Shown: positions 11,312 to 24,249 of the stretch, in pieces
How the letters are laid out: every line of letters starts with the position of its first letter
Position numbering within the stretch: position 1 is the first letter of the stretch
Source of the DNA: Mytilinidion resinicola
Lineage: Eukaryota; Ascomycota; Dothideomycetes; Mytilinidiales; Mytilinidiaceae
Direction: 5' to 3'
DNA: 64,000 nucleotides
Assembly: GCF_010093595.1 (NCBI RefSeq)
Contig: NW_022985441.1
Location: 1,605,838-1,669,837, forward strand
Translations under genes and position numbers: made by a program
The notes under the pieces: model-generated
What the model saw: only the letters and a program-made list of their open reading frames with translations
Told to the model about the DNA's origin: nothing
The model's database searches: none

Positions 11312-13533
11312 CTTGATACCTTTGTAGTGTATTTGGGGTTAAATTGATGTCCTTGAAGGAAACGATTGACGATGTGCAGCGGGCGATGTGCGGTGCTTGG
11401 TGATGAAACGACTGTCGGTTGAATGTGAGAGTGCTGTGCTCGTGAAAGAAAGCTGGAGAAGACCTTATATGCTGCTCACCTGAGCTAACTAGCACTCTGG
11501 GGAAGAATCAGCGGAGACATGCTCCGATGTCAGAGCTTCGGTGTCACATGCAGAGCTTTTGAGGCCCAACCATTGACTTGATCGAATTGGAAGCTCTAGT
11601 CTCGGACGGCCAGCCGCGGCACACATCAGATGCATTGGCACCACGGCGCTTCCTGGACAGAGTAGACCAATTCCCCGCAGGAAGAGTACGACCTGGGGAC
11701 CTGGGGCGTAGATCGGGGTGGATGCATGCCGCAGAGCAGTCCTCGTGGCGGGATGCTAATTGACTGAGGGGGCGCCAGGAGCCGGAGGCGGACGGAGTAG
11801 GCGTTATTGGTTAGCTGCGAGAGGTTACATTGAGAAAACCGGCAGAAGAGGCACGGGGAGTATGAGGGCAGGGATGAGAACGAGTGTTGGAAGCGGAGGA
11901 AGTCGAGTGGCGATTGACTGCGAAGCGGCGAAGAGGCTGAAAATGGATCGAGCTTCCTTTCTCCGCAACGCCACTGCAATATGTACCTCGTATGTATTGG
12001 CTGGGGGACAGGATACGATGCTCGATCAGGCGGACGCTAGTGGTGCCGTTGGTTGACGTGCCGCACGCTTAGATCTTCCGGGGTCGTCTGGGGTAAGACC
12101 CACACATGCCCGCTGGGACACTCTCACCAGACAGCCAGGCCCGCCCTGCCCGTATGACACACCGCCGACGTTGGGTTTCACACCACCATTTCGATTCGAG
12201 ATTGTCGTAGGGAGATTGGCAGAAACGCATTCTGGGTGAGATTAGCTGTCCAGAGCTGCTGATAAGAGTGAAGAAAGAGGGCTCCAATGGTCCCCAACGC
12301 ACGACAACGTTAATATGAGGTTGTGGGACACCGCCGTCTCGCCTTGCCGTTGGCTTTTGCGAGCTGCTCTTCCCGGTCGGCAGCGCCGGTGACTTGGAAT
12401 CGAGCTATACTGCATGCAGGGTGCCGAGCGAATCATGAGGCTCGGTCCGCGTTTCTGGCCAATGCTCCGACTACTTTGACTACGTAACAACGGGCGGCAC
12501 GGCTTTCCAGTCTTGCTGCATGTTTTGCCAGGCCGTTGAGCGAGGGTGTCCCGATAATTCCAACTGGCGATCAGTAGCGACGTACCTGCGTCAGACCAGA
12601 GCATCACCTAGAGGTAAAGGATAACGCGTGCCCTAGAAATGATGGTGCGTCGTGTATATGGCTCGTGTAAAGCATGTGCCGCCCTGGCCTGCGTAGATCT
12701 TCTGTTCTGGCAATAGCCTTGCATCCCGCGAGTGTTCGATGGCGTTGAGGCTTACGCTTTCCTCGGCGGCATGTGAAAGCTCGGCAAAGAAAGACCCGGG
12801 ATTATAGAAGGTGGAGAAGTCCTGCGCAAGAGGCGCCGAATATCCTAGACTAGGACCATGCATAGTAGAGGAACCCCACTGGCGATTTTGCCAGGCTTGT
12901 GACAGCGATGACTGGTGGAAGAGACTCCCGGGATACGGGCTTCATGGAAGAATGCCATTTGACACTAACGGCGCAGCGATGCAACCAGAAAATCAAGGCG
13001 CGTGTTGTAGATGGAAGAGTCGAGGGATGACCCTAGATCTCCGAAGGAACTCTGCGACGATGAGCGCTGTTTCTCAGAGCTGTAATCTGGAGTATCCACA
13101 TGCCTGACCGATAGCAATTTCAAGCTCTGGATGTGGTTGAAAATAATCGCCGATTTCAACGCTGACATGTGGATGATATAGGTGGCCGAAAGACTTCAAG
13201 GGGCCATGAGATCCAAACAAGAAACAGACCACAAAGCGTGCAAAGTACTGTACGTATTCCAACGAAAGAATGAAATGAGAAGTAACTAGAGTGCTGGTAC
13301 ACCGCTGTCTAGGTTGGCCCAACACGTTTACAGGTTACAAATGAAGAACTAATGTTTGGCCCGGAGGCTCGTGAAAGGGTTGGAGCATGTATGACAGCGG
13401 TAAGGAAACGCAGACAGAGCTTTATCATAGCGCTGTAGTTGTAGCAAAAGATTGTTGGAATGAGACTGCCGTAGGCTTTGACGACTTGACTAGCGCTAGG
13501 TAACGTTATATGGACTTGGCCTTAGTCCCCACC
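11312..13533. other. Gene-poor stretch of 2.2 kb
   Basis: Apart from the CFEM promoter nothing is supported. Several short ORFs on both strands lack domains, splice partners or plausible starts. Confidence 0.4.
11464..11471 (-). promoter_or_regulatory. TATA-like box upstream of the CFEM gene
   Basis: On the minus strand CATATAAG lies about 155 bp upstream of the CFEM start codon. Position and sequence fit a TATA element, but AT-rich motifs are common and nothing else supports it. Confidence 0.3.
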
Positions 13534-14233
13534 TCATATATAGCGGAACATATTGTCTCGTACGCTTCGCTTCATTGAAACAGGTTGGCCGTCCTCAAGC
13601 TCTATCCCTGCTTCTCCCCCATCGCCTGCTATGCCTTGCATCTTTAAGCGGAGCTCTTCATCTAGCTCTGCTTGCGTCTTTTTAGCTTTCTTTGATGCGT
13701 TTGATGCAGCCTCGGATGCCTGTTCAGATATTTTAGCCATGGTTACTATTTCACAAGTTATGATTATAGATGAGTCTGGATTGGGTACGATTTTTGGTTT
13801 GGTCTCCAACAACGCGTTACTGGCTCTACATGTACATACCACAGCGAAGGCTGATGCTGTGTTATGACGAGGAACTCTCCCGGGGATGAAGCAAGTGCGT
13901 CGCTCCTTCTTATGAAATCGGATATGAGTCGAAAAAAACTAATCGTGGAGAGCTATCCCAACATTCGATGCGTGAAGAGAAGGGGTCTGATGGATGTGGG
14001 TATGTTTGAGAGCCGTCATTGTCAAAGAAAGCACATTATATTCGAACTCGTGAGGCACCCACCTTTACATTGGCTTTCGTATCGTCTTGAGTTGCCTTGG
14101 ATTCAGAACATTGACACTTTCCTGATGTAAAGCTCCTATAACCAATCGTTGTGGTTGGCTTCTGAACGAGCCTAGGAAGATTCATGCGATGAATGTGAAG
14201 CGAACGCGATAAAAGAGCAGCGCTGGAAGCCAT
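13534..14233 (-). CDS. Small conserved protein with mitochondrial presequence
   Basis: Best model: exon 14233-14063 and exon 13719-13534, 118 residues. Exon 1 begins MASSAALLSRSLHIHR and is rich in Arg, Ser and Leu without acids up to YRSFTSGK, a classical mitochondrial presequence. Its donor is GTGGGT in phase 0. The second exon continues ASEAASNASKKAKKTQAEL and ends GQPVSMKRSVRDNMFRYI, a tail I recall from small uncharacterised Pezizomycotina proteins. The implied intron (343 bp) is long for this region. Alternatives: an extra small exon inside it, or translation from the ATG at 13740, giving only 68 residues. Function unknown. It is divergent from the Cef1 gene, 312 bp away. Confidence 0.55.
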
Positions 14234-14545
14234 TGAGATTTTAGATGCTAGATGAGTGTAAAGGGAAGAAATAAATCCATGATGGATCCCCAGAGTTGTG
14301 GTGGTGGGTGGTGAATTCTACGACAGTTTTACGTCACGCTGCTGAGGCCACTAGCGCGAAAACGCGCCAAGACCGCCGGGCTAAGGTTTTCTGATCCGCA
14401 ACTCACTGTCATCAACGTTCATCACTGTCCTTCCACCATCACCACCTCGTCGAACAACCTCTATCGGTATCCGATCACTCCCCTCTACCGGACCTTTTCC
14501 TACTTGCACGAACGAACGCCTCGTCCCGACAGCACCCAGGCCACT
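14234..14545. promoter_or_regulatory. Shared divergent promoter region
   Basis: 312 bp separate the start codons of the small mitochondrial protein (minus) and the Cef1 homologue (plus). Both must start transcription from here. No specific factor site is recognised. Confidence 0.5.
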
Positions 14546-16801
14546 ATGCCGGTCAAGGGCGGCGTATGGACGAACGTCGAGGACGAGGTCCTCAAGGCAG
14601 CCGTATCCAAGTACGGCCTCCAACAATGGTCTCGATGCGCTTCGCTTCTTGCGCGTAAGAGCGCGAAACAATGCAAGGCGCGATGGAACGAGTGGCTGGA
14701 CCCTAGCGTGCGCAAGGTGGAATGGTCCAGGGAGGAGGACGAGAAACTCCTGACCGCGAGTCGCCTGCTTCCCGGACAATGGCGATCCATCGCTAGCATT
14801 ATCTCGAACAGGACGGCGACCCAATGTCTGGAGAGATACCAAAAGTTGCTGGATGAGGCCGAGGCGAAAGAGAGCGGCGAGCTGGGACTCGCAGGTCCCG
14901 AGGGAGGAGAATCAGCGCCAACTGCCGACGATGTACGGAAACTGAGGCCCGGGGAAGTCGACCCGGAGCCGGAGTCTCGGCCAGCCAGACCTGATGCGCA
15001 GGACATGGAGGAGGATGAGTTGTCCATGTTGTCAGAGGCGAGAGCTAGGTTGGCTAACGTCAACGGCAAGAAGGCTAAGAGGAAGGCCAGGGAGAGGGAG
15101 CTGGCGACATCACATCGGCTGTCAGTATTGCAGAAGCGCCGGGAACTAAAGGCCGCTGGGATAAATATCAAGATTGTGACCAAGAAACCTGGTCAGATGG
15201 ACTACTCGGCCGATATTCCACTCGAGAAGCAAGTACCAGCTGGTTTCTACGATACCACCGAGGAACAGCAACGGAACGAACGACAGCGAGAGGCTTTCGA
15301 CCCTAGGAAACAACAACTCGCGAACAAGCGGAAAGCTGATCAAGACGAGCCAGACGACCGCAAGCGCAAGAAGAATGACAATGGACATGCGTCGGTGGCA
15401 GCGGCTGCAGCGAAGGCAGCCCAGGCACAGAAGATACGAGAGGCAGAGCGTAGCAGCAAGCGACGAGGACTTGTTCTACCGGCGCCTCAAGTGTCGGAAG
15501 GCGAATTGGAAGACATTGTAAAAATGGGAATGGCTGGCGAGCGGGCGAGTCAGTATGCAGGCAGTAGTGAGAACGATGCCACTAGAGGGTTGATTGGCAA
15601 CTACTCCCACATTGTCGGCGGCACACCCATTCGGACACCACGAGCGGCGCCTGAGGAGGACCATATTGCGAAGGAGATACAAAACGCTCGCGCAAGGACA
15701 GACACCCAGTCAGCTTTGCTTGGTGGAGAGAACCCAGACTACGAAGAGGGTGCTGGCACGGCAGGTTTGGCTGGCACAGGACCCAGGTCACAAATGTTCA
15801 CACCGAACCCTATGGCAACACCTTTCCGACAAGGCGGCGCTGTAGGAGCCACACCAATGCGAGCGGGGCCTGGTGCCACTCCCATGCTTACACCTAGGGA
15901 CAACTTCCGTCTTAACGAAGCTGGCGGATTGCAACTAATCGGACAGACCCCTAAGGACATCAAACGCCACGAGATTGCTTTGCGCCAGAGCTTGAAGAGC
16001 AAGTTTGCCGCGTTACCGAAGCCAAAAGAGACGGAATGGGAATTCGAGCTCCCGGAGGAGCAACAGGGGGGCAGTATGGACGTGGATATGACGGAAGAAG
16101 ACGCCGCAGAGCGAGATCGAAAGAACAAGCTCCTCCGCGATGCAGCAGAACGTGCAGAGTTTAAACGCCAAACTCAGGTCATCCAGAAATCCCTACCTAG
16201 GCCGTCCACGATTGAGGCTGATATCGTGCTCAAACAAGCGCGCGCAAATCCCGACCCTGTCCTGAGCGCCATTCAAACGGAGATGGCTCTGCTCATGGCG
16301 AATGACGCGATGAAATTTGGCGGAGGAAGGGTGAAGGGGACTTCGAGGCCTTTGGACACCTTCGATGATGAGGAACTCAACAATGCCAGGGCGGAATTAG
16401 CACTGGAGATGTCTGCGAGCGATGATTTGGAACTGCCCGAACCCCAACTTCCAGGCCGCCTGGAATTTGACAATGTGCAGAACAAGCTCATGGAGACTGC
16501 GGAGAAGGCCAACAAGATCGAGACGAAATTAGGCGTGACGCTGGGCGGATACCAGAAACGTGCCAAGCTGCTTCGGAAGAAGATCGAGGATGCTGCGGAG
16601 GCACTGGAAGACTCTCAGATCGCATTGGAAACAGCTAGGACGCAAGTAGGGTCAGAGGATTTAGCGATTGCCCGAAGGCTTGAGCAGCTAAGAGCTGAGG
16701 TTGCCCTTGTGAGCCGGAAGGAGAGAGAGTCCCAGGAGGTGTATCGGGCACGAAAGGAGGAGCTCGACTCCCTCGAGGTTCCCGTCAATGGTGTTCATTG
16801 A
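14546..16801 (+). CDS. CEF1: Pre-mRNA splicing factor CDC5/Cef1
   Basis: Single exon, 751 residues from the ATG at 14546 (an in-frame ATG at 14504 would add 14 residues that do not look like the family start). [20 protein letters not shown] is the conserved start: two SANT/Myb repeats cover about residues 7-51 and 58-101, each with the spaced Trp residues, and match the CDC5 family very closely. The middle is charged and coiled ([19 protein letters not shown], nuclear-localisation-like), followed by the CDC5 central region with GGTPIRTPR and repeated 'TP' motifs. The C-terminus is a coiled coil ([20 protein letters not shown]). CDC5/Cef1 is a core subunit of the Prp19 complex (NineTeen complex), acting in the activated spliceosome. 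Essential in yeasts. Confidence 0.95.
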   Translation: MPVKGGVWTNVEDEVLKAAVSKYGLQQWSRCASLLARKSAKQCKARWNEWLDPSVRKVEWSREEDEKLLTASRLLPGQWRSIASIISNRTATQCLERYQKLLDEAEAKESGELGLAGPEGGESAPTADDVRKLRPGEVDPEPESRPARPDAQDMEEDELSMLSEARARLANVNGKKAKRKARERELATSHRLSVLQKRRELKAAGINIKIVTKKPGQMDYSADIPLEKQVPAGFYDTTEEQQRNERQREAFDPRKQQLANKRKADQDEPDDRKRKKNDNGHASVAAAAAKAAQAQKIREAERSSKRRGLVLPAPQVSEGELEDIVKMGMAGERASQYAGSSENDATRGLIGNYSHIVGGTPIRTPRAAPEEDHIAKEIQNARARTDTQSALLGGENPDYEEGAGTAGLAGTGPRSQMFTPNPMATPFRQGGAVGATPMRAGPGATPMLTPRDNFRLNEAGGLQLIGQTPKDIKRHEIALRQSLKSKFAALPKPKETEWEFELPEEQQGGSMDVDMTEEDAAERDRKNKLLRDAAERAEFKRQTQVIQKSLPRPSTIEADIVLKQARANPDPVLSAIQTEMALLMANDAMKFGGGRVKGTSRPLDTFDDEELNNARAELALEMSASDDLELPEPQLPGRLEFDNVQNKLMETAEKANKIETKLGVTLGGYQKRAKLLRKKIEDAAEALEDSQIALETARTQVGSEDLAIARRLEQLRAEVALVSRKERESQEVYRARKEELDSLEVPVNGVH

Positions 16802-17511
16802 GCGGTTCATTTCTACATCTTCTGGATGTAAGCATTAGCATTTGAAGTATTAGGCATTGCAACTGTAATTTTAGGTGTTCCATAATTGATCGAGGGTCCC
16901 CTGACTCATTGCCGCCTGTATTCCACTGGTCACTCAACATGCTTTTGTCTGGTGATGGTGTCTCTGTTTCTATCCATGGTTGACACCCTAGGTATACAGC
17001 CAATCGCGCAAGTCGAGTGCGCGGTTTCTGTTTCCAAGGCCTCGGCATGCCCACTCGAATGGAACAAAAGGACCGAGCCGGCCAGTGGTGAGCGCTCCCG
17101 TCCTGCTGTATCTTGGGGAACCTGGAAGTGGGGTCGCAGGGCGTGTGTTTCTAGAAGGCGTGCAGAAGCCGTGAAGAAGAGCTTCCTGCAGCACCCCAAG
17201 CTGGCCGCCGACGCTGCACCGCCTGCCATCCGGAGCCGACTCCAGGGCTCCGCCACGCGGGCTGGGTGAACTAGGTGAATGCAAGCCCCCAGATGGGCGT
17301 ATTGCGCCGGGCAATGTCACGATTTTAGCGAAAGCCGCGAAGAGTGGGCTGCTCCATCCTCCCTCGACGTCGCCGACACCTACGCCGCATGCTGGGTCTC
17401 GAGACGACCGCTGAGCTCTCGCAACAACGCACCTCACTGCTGCTGACAGCGCGCCCTCTTCGACCGCATTCCTGCCCCTCCGCATGTAACAAGGCTGCTC
17501 ATTGAGGCGGC
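16802..17511. other. Intergenic, 3' of CEF1 and promoter of the WDR48-like gene
   Basis: No conserved ORF. The downstream half must hold the promoter of the gene starting at 17512. Confidence 0.5.
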
Positions 17512-20500
17512 ATGGGGCGCAATGCTCGGAAGCGTATCTCCTACGGTAAGCTCCCAACACCCTTGCATTGCGGCTGTCGCCCACAACTACATGCTGACCG
17601 ATGCCTTGCATTGATGTGTAGTCCTCCCGCTTGCAAACTCTGCGGGAGGCCATCGACTGGGCGTAAACGGGTTGGCCGTCGACCCCGTAAACTCCATCCT
17701 GTGCGTTCCCGCGCCGACCTTCGCTAGCCTGGCTTCCACTGACGCTATACAGCTACTCTGGCGGCCGAGACGGCGTGATATGCGCCTGGGACCTCCACCT
17801 TGACCTCGACAAGCAGAGCCGCGAAGCAGACCCCTTCGCCGACTCCAATGCCCCGAATTATAAGCCCCCTCTCACCCAGTTCCGCCAACAGGTCCAGGCG
17901 CATACTCACTGGGTCAACGACATCGCGCTTGCGCAGAACAATGAAGCGCTCGTCTCTGCGTCGTCAGACATCACGGTGAAAGTCTGGCGGCCAGCGGCCG
18001 AGGACGTGCTTCCCCCGCAGACGCTCGGCTTACACTCCGACTACGTCAAGCGGGTCGCCTCGCCGGGTCCGCATGCGAATTGGGTCGCGTCGGGTGGACT
18101 GGATCATAAAATAAGCTTGTGGGACCTAAATGGCGCTGGGCAGAAGCTGCAGATTGCCGTTGGTGAAGATGAGAATACCGCCAAGGGCTCTGTATACGCA
18201 TTGGCGGCTACAAGCTCCATCCTCGCCAGCGGGGGCCCTGAGAGCATCGTCCGAGTATGGGATCCGAGGACCGGGAAACGGATAACCAAGTTCGTGGGCC
18301 ATACGGACAACGTCAGGGATGTTCTCATCTCTCAGGACGGAGACACCCTCATGACTGCGTCCTCCGACCAGACGGTGAAGGTGTGGTCAATGACTGCGGG
18401 ACGCTGCATGTACACCCTGACCATGCATAACGACAGCGTCTGGTCACTTTACTCGGATCACCCGGAGCTAAGAGTCTTCTATTCTAGTGACCGCTCAGGC
18501 CTGGTCGCAAAGAGCGATGTTCCCAACGACGTGGAAATGGACCAGGGCGTGTCTGTTGCAGTATGCCAGGAACACGACGGCGTGCAGAAAGTCATTAGCG
18601 CCGGGGACTGGCTTTGGACAGCAACTTCCAGCTCCAGCATAAACCGATGGACCGACGTGGAGGCCCAGGCGGAGGTTGCCTTGCCTGAATCTTACAAGTG
18701 GCACCGATCAAGCGTCTCCACGGCCCGATCGAGATATCCCTCGCCTCCTAATATTCACACCCCTACTACAAATGGTGCCCCCAAAATCCCCCTGAAGTCT
18801 CTTCTCAGAATGTCGAATACCGCTCCTTTCCCGATTTCTACCGCCAGAGACGCGGACATGTACTCAGTGACAAGCGCAAGGAAACCATCCGATGCCTTGC
18901 TGGATGCGGACCCTGGGGCGACCGTACCCGTACGAAACTTGCCCGATTTCTCGATCGAAGGGCAGAACGGTCTAATCAAGCACGTTTTGCTCAATGATCG
19001 AAGGAGGGTTCTCACTCTTGATACAGCAGGCGAGGTTATGCTGTGGGATCTGTTAAAGGTTCGTTACACTAACCAAACTGCTTTTTACCTCTCTAACGTG
19101 CTTGAAGTGTGTCCCTATCAGGTCGTTTGGCAAACGCCATCTCGAAGATGTGGCACCTGAGATCAATACCACGGAGACGGTCGCGCATTGGTGCGCTGTC
19201 GATACGAGGACTGGAAGCTTGACCTGCGTTTTAGAAGAGAATTATTGCTTCGACGCCGAAATGTATGCAGATGGGCTCGAATTGGAGGAGAACATCGATT
19301 TCCGGGAAGATCAACGAAGTAAGTCCTTATTGAAAGATAACTATTTTCATTCTCTGATCCTCTCATTAGTAAATCTGGGTAAATGGGTACTGCGTTATCT
19401 ATTCTCTAATCTCATCGACGAAGAGATCAAAAGAGATGAAGTATTCAGGCAATCACTAATACAAAGCAATTCCCTCCAACGGAACAATGCGCCGACGAAC
19501 ATCCAGATTCCGGACGCAACTCTTGAAGGATGGACGAATCCCGAGACCGGCCCTACATCAGCGTCTACGCTACGGGCAACTAATGGACTGCATCTCCCAC
19601 TACTAACGCCAGGCCTATCGATTGGCCTAGCGACTCCGGCAGTGCCACCACCCGTCATAGGGACTCAACAAGTACACACTCTGCCAACTACACATGAGGA
19701 AGGCTCACAGTTGGAGAAAACTCATACGCAACAGAGTCACGGGCGAGACTCATCAGATTACTTTTCAAGAACACCGGTGCCTGGAGCTGCAATTACACCG
19801 GCGGCTAATGGGAATGCTAAACCTGAGGCATCAACAGAGGAGAACCTGCCTCAGTCTCCCGCAGAACCTGAGAGCGCTGACAAGACAAAGAAGGGCAACG
19901 CCTTGTTTTCAAAGAAGTTCAACATGAGCTTCAAAATGAAGAAGTTTGGCGGCACCTCGGCCCCAGAAGTCTCAAAACCTGCGGCCGTGGACGAGAAGTC
20001 AGAGGATTCAGACTCGAGGTCATCAAAAACAGACGAAAAAGTCATTGAAGACAATTTCTTTGGAGCAATACAGCGGTTTAGACATGTTTACGAGGAACAA
20101 GTCCAGGATGGTGCTCAGGTCCTTACATCTGCAATAACGCCTAGCTTGCCCAACGATACACCAGTGCTGAAGCCACCACTCAATACCACCATTCTTATTC
20201 AGGAAGATCGACCAGATTCGGGCGGTGTGGCAGATCTGTTTGAGGGGAATGTGGGATCGCTGGGTCAGCAGGCGGACACAATCGAGAAAATGGCGCCCGT
20301 ATGGCTTGCTGATGTGCTTCTGCGAGTAAGTGTTCTTTCCAGATCATCTTTGTATGCTCTTTTTCTGATACTGACTTCGATTAAGAACCTGACTCCCCCT
20401 AAAGAGATTGTCAAAGTCTCTTTTATCCTCGAACCTTTTCAGAACCTCTTGCCTAGCATTGCTTCCGACGGGTATGTCCCTCTTCTACCGCCTCCTGAAA

Positions 20501-20919
20501 AGATTGTCGGTACTAATGGCGACAAAAGCAACAATCGCCTCAATGCCAATCGCATGCTTAGAGCTAGGAAGATATTAGCGTACGTTGCCGAGAGAATCGA
20601 GCCGCCCTCGAAGGAGGAGGACGAACTCAAACCGGAGGAATATCTGGAGCTCTTCTGCCAGGGTCAGGTATGCAAAACTCCGCACTTTGTCTCAAGTACT
20701 GGAAATGCTAACCGTATTCAGCTAATATCTCCCACGATGACTCTTGCTAGTATTCGTGCTCATGTATGGCGCGGCGGTGGTGATGTCCTTCTCTTCTACA
20801 AGGCCAATGGGCGCAAAGAAATCAAACATGCGCCCATCTCGCTAACGCCGCCTCAAGCTGGCAGTACGGCCGGCTCAGAGGGCAAAGCATCGTCAGAGGG
20901 AGCGCGGTCGACGCGATAG
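17512..20919 (+). CDS. WDR48/Bun107-like WD40 protein (deubiquitinase cofactor)
   Basis: Seven exons: 17512-17545, 17622-17700, 17753-19058, 19108-19318, 19370-20325, 20386-20667 and 20722-20919; 1021 residues and every junction is in phase. [14 protein letters not shown] then a seven-bladed WD40 propeller (about residues 20-330; e.g. [42 protein letters not shown]), then the [15 protein letters not shown] and [17 protein letters not shown] segments characteristic of WDR48. The C-terminal part ([16 protein letters not shown], then [14 protein letters not shown]) fits the DUF3337 ubiquitin-like end. WDR48/UAF1 and S. pombe Bun107 bind and activate ubiquitin-specific proteases (Ubp9 in S. pombe). 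The last two introns (60 and 54 bp) are multiples of three without stops, so retention would not break the frame. Confidence 0.9.
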
Positions 20920-21312
20920 AGTCTCCATCTAGGCGCGGTATATAATGTCTTTTGGTTAAGAGAGATGCAGAAAGGTTACAGCGGATGCAAATATTCTATT
21001 CTATATCTACCCAGACCCAATAACGCCGATTTCGATGCGGTTATGGCTGTACATTGTATTTTACACATCCCCTGGAAGCTCAGGCGTCGGGGGGCTTGGT
21101 TGGATATTGGACCGAAGCACCGGTGCTTAGTTGTGCATGGCGGTAACTCAGCACGTTCGTTTTCTGCATGAGCTCCTTGCTCTAATTCCGCCTCTTGCTC
21201 TCATGTTGAATCCCATCCACCTCTTGCGCCCATCTCTTGGTCCCCTGTTGAAATGTGTCCGCCTCTTGATCTCATGCGAGCTCCGTACCAACTATAGCAC
21301 TTCACTCATGCT
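20920..21312. other. Intergenic between convergent genes
   Basis: 3' flank of both neighbours. Around 21180-21275 a degenerate CT-rich repeat (cgcctcttg-tctcatg) occurs twice. Nothing else seen. Confidence 0.4.
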
Positions 21313-22242
21313 TCATAGCTGGTCTCCCCCTCCCCCAAGCACATTACTCGCCCACTGATAACTCCCCAAGAATATAGCTCCACCAGCACTAATCCAAAAC
21401 ACCCTGGGCCCAATCCCCGCAAAGAATGCTCGCGGCCCACTCTCCCTCACAATCTGCCTCAGCATCTCCCCCATCGGCCTCTTCTCACTCGCCAGCATCA
21501 TGCGCGTCTTGAGCACATCCAACGGCGTCGTGACGCCCGCCGCCACCGCGCCCGCCAGGCTCCCAAACACGGCGCCCTCGGCCCCGCTGACGCCCGGCTT
21601 CCCCGCCTGCGCGCTGCGCCAGCTCTTCAGCGCCTCCCACAAAGGGAACTGGATCATAGTGAACGGCACCTCGCGCATCACCGTGATGCTCCACCCGCGG
21701 TACAGCTCGCGCCACACGTGCGCATAGCCCCGCGCGTGCCGCTGCGCCAGGATGTGCGTCAGCGCCGCCATGCTGCTTGGGTGCTGCAGCGCCTGCGCGC
21801 GCTGCTTGACCACCTCGGTCGGCACGCGCACGGCGCACGCCGCGACTTCGCCCAGCGAGGCGGCGGCCATGTGTGCAAGGGCGTCGTTGCCGCCGCTGGG
21901 GGAGGTCCGCCGCGCGAGCAGGAAGCGCTTGGTGGAGTCGTATGTGGTGAAGAAGAGGGCGGCGCCGGGCGCGGAGCCCACCAGGGCGGAGCCGACGCCG
22001 CGGTAGATGCCGCGCAGGCCGCCGGAGCGCGAGAAGCCGGCGGAGGATTGGAGGCGCGTTTTGAGGGTGTCGAGGGGGAAGAGGGTGAGGTCGACGGTGG
22101 TGCCTGCGAGGCCGCCGGCCTGGGGGGTGTGGGGTTAGTGGGGGAAATTGAGGAGGGGGAGTTGGGAGGGGAGAGGAGGTACCAGGAGGGACCGCAGGAA
22201 GGGGGACTCGACCCAGGCGGGGGGTCGGTGGGGTTCGAGCAT
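21313..22242 (-). CDS. PET8: Mitochondrial S-adenosylmethionine carrier
   Basis: Two exons on the minus strand: 22242-22183 and 22119-21313, 288 residues, the usual length for a mitochondrial carrier. Exon 1 encodes [20 protein letters not shown]; the joined protein runs [24 protein letters not shown], the first carrier signature. The other two repeats carry [13 protein letters not shown] and [13 protein letters not shown], so all three P-x-[DE]-x-x-[KR]-x-[KR] motifs are present. Six membrane helices are expected in the inner membrane. The match to the PET8/SAMC subfamily ([34 protein letters not shown]) points to exchange of cytosolic S-adenosylmethionine for mitochondrial S-adenosylhomocysteine. 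It lies back-to-back with the TCAB1-like gene, 257 bp away. Confidence 0.93.
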
Positions 22243-22499
22243 TGCGGAAGAGGCAATTGGGAGAGGTGAGTCGGACTCGTGGTGGTGACGGCTTGGTGTT
22301 GAGGAATTGGGGTGGTCTGTGCACGGCGTGCGGTCTGTGTGTAGGGCTAGTGCGGCTTAAAATGTTGTGGACGCGACTTTCTGAGCTTCTTCCTTCGTCC
22401 GTCACAGCGCCAGTCGTCACGTCGTCACGCCTGTCGCCTTCAAGCCGCATAGTCGCGTTTGATACATCGAGAACACAAGGCTAACATCTGTACTAAAGA
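22243..22499. promoter_or_regulatory. Shared divergent promoter region
   Basis: 257 bp between the start codons of the SAM carrier (minus) and the TCAB1/Swt21-like gene (plus). No defined factor site recognised. Confidence 0.5.
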
Positions 22500-24203
22500 A
22501 TGGAGAGCGAACAGCAGCAGCAGAACGACCAGCCCGCCTCGCCGACCGGCTTGGCCTTGAACGATGCGCCATTGACGGAGGCAGAAGAGAAAGATATCGA
22601 CGAACTGGTGAATGAACCGGAAGAGCAAGAGATCGACGACATGATGATTGATGCAGAAGAGAAGGAGAAGGACGAGATGGCGACTGAAGCGGATGAGCAT
22701 GAGCACGAGACAGATGAAGCCATCATGGAGAAAAGCTTGGATGACTTCCTGAAGAGCTTCGAAGACGACGAGAAGAACTCTGAAGACGACGAGAAGAGCT
22801 TAGAAGACCTTCTGCAGAGCTTGTCCGAGGAAGAAGAACAGACTCCTACACCAATTTGGCTTCCGAGATGCGTCGCGTCGACGAATGTCCCGGACCAAGC
22901 TGCCCAATGGAAGCGGAAGGACGGAACGTACTACATCACGGAACCACGCTTGGAATACTACAACTTCAAAGAAGCTCAGTGGTATGTTGAATTTCCTCGC
23001 TTGCATTGTTGTTCACACTACTGACCTCCCAACCAGGGCCCCAGATGGCTGTGCGGTTATCGCAAGCGACACGACCAACAACTTGCGCACTTATATACCG
23101 TAAGTTTAATATCCATGAAGTAACTCTATCGATCTCTACTTACAAGATATCAGGCCCCCGGGTATCCTAGCGGAGACAGACGTTCACAACATGTCACCAT
23201 TTGCATCATTCCGGGCGCCAGAGTCTATCTACGCGTTTGCACTATGGCCTGGCTTTGACTTTTACGACAGGACCACGGCCAAAGTGCTGTGCAGCATGCG
23301 CGACCAGCCTCTCCGCCTGATCAACGCTTGGGGTGGTCCTTCAGCTGTTAGCAACGGCTCGTACCGCCTAGTTACCCCAAACACCGAAAAATGGATGACC
23401 CCACACAGTCTCGCCTGGACGCAATCGTGGACCCACTTCGTCGCCGGGTCGGACAGCACGATCGCTATCTTTGACGTACAGCGTTACGGTGAGCCCGTAA
23501 AGCGTCACAAGACCAAGAACATGACCGCGAAGGGCGTCGGTACCAAGGGCCTCGTGTCTTCTTTGAGCATTAGCACCAACAGAGTCCTCGCTTTCGGTAC
23601 TTGCAACACTCGCCAAGTAGGCCTGTACAGCAACGAAGGGAACGGTCACGCCATCACCTTCTTCCCAGTTTCTGGCAATCATGTCAACAAGACTGATGGA
23701 GGAGGTGTCACTAATGTCGAATGGTCTCCTTGTTCTACCTACCTCTACGTGGCCGAGCGGCAGAGCGACGTCGTACACGTATACGACATGAGGATCACAG
23801 CGCGCTCACTTGGGTACATGGAGGGCCGTAACGCCCACACCAACCAGCGTCTTGGCATAAGTGTTGCATCTTGCGCAAACGGCCACCGAGTGTGGGGCGG
23901 AGGGGTAGACGGTGTGGTGAGATCTTGGGATAATCCTCACTGGAGCGAGGGGGTGGTGCAGCCTTCGTGTGAAATGAAGGCACACAACGGTACGTCTTCC
24001 AGCATTAGTTCTCTGAAGAAGCGTAGTTGAAACTAACGGTTTTGGTACTTGTAGGGCCCGTTACGTCGGCGCTGGAGGACCCTTCGGGGCAGCTTCTCGT
24101 CACTTGTTCGGCCGAGAGCTACCGCGACTCGTCGGACGATGAGGAGGGCGATGAGGATGATCTGCCGCAGGTGGAGGCTGGCATGAAGTTGTGGGTTTTG
24201 TAG
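22500..24203 (+). CDS. TCAB1/WRAP53-Swt21-like WD-repeat protein
   Basis: Four exons: 22500-22981, 23037-23099, 23154-23989 and 24055-24203; 509 residues. The first ~115 residues are extremely acidic (runs of Glu and Asp with EEKDIDELVNEPEEQEIDD). A WD-type propeller then starts at WLPRCVASTNVPDQAAQW. Family landmarks are APDGCAVIASDTTNNLRTYI, the ETDVHNMSPFASFRAPESIY strand, AYNAWGG-type segment LRLINAWGGPSAVSNGSYR and the TNVEWSPCSTYLYVAERQSD repeat. The C-terminus ends in another acidic loop followed by GMKLWVL. Human TCAB1 binds CAB-box RNAs and telomerase RNA; yeast Swt21 is linked to the spliceosome. Which role applies in filamentous fungi is not known; a nuclear RNP role is the inference. 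Confidence 0.82.
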
Positions 24204-24249
24204 CGAGAGCGTGGCCAGAAATTGTAGATTAGCGTGTAGTTTTATACCC

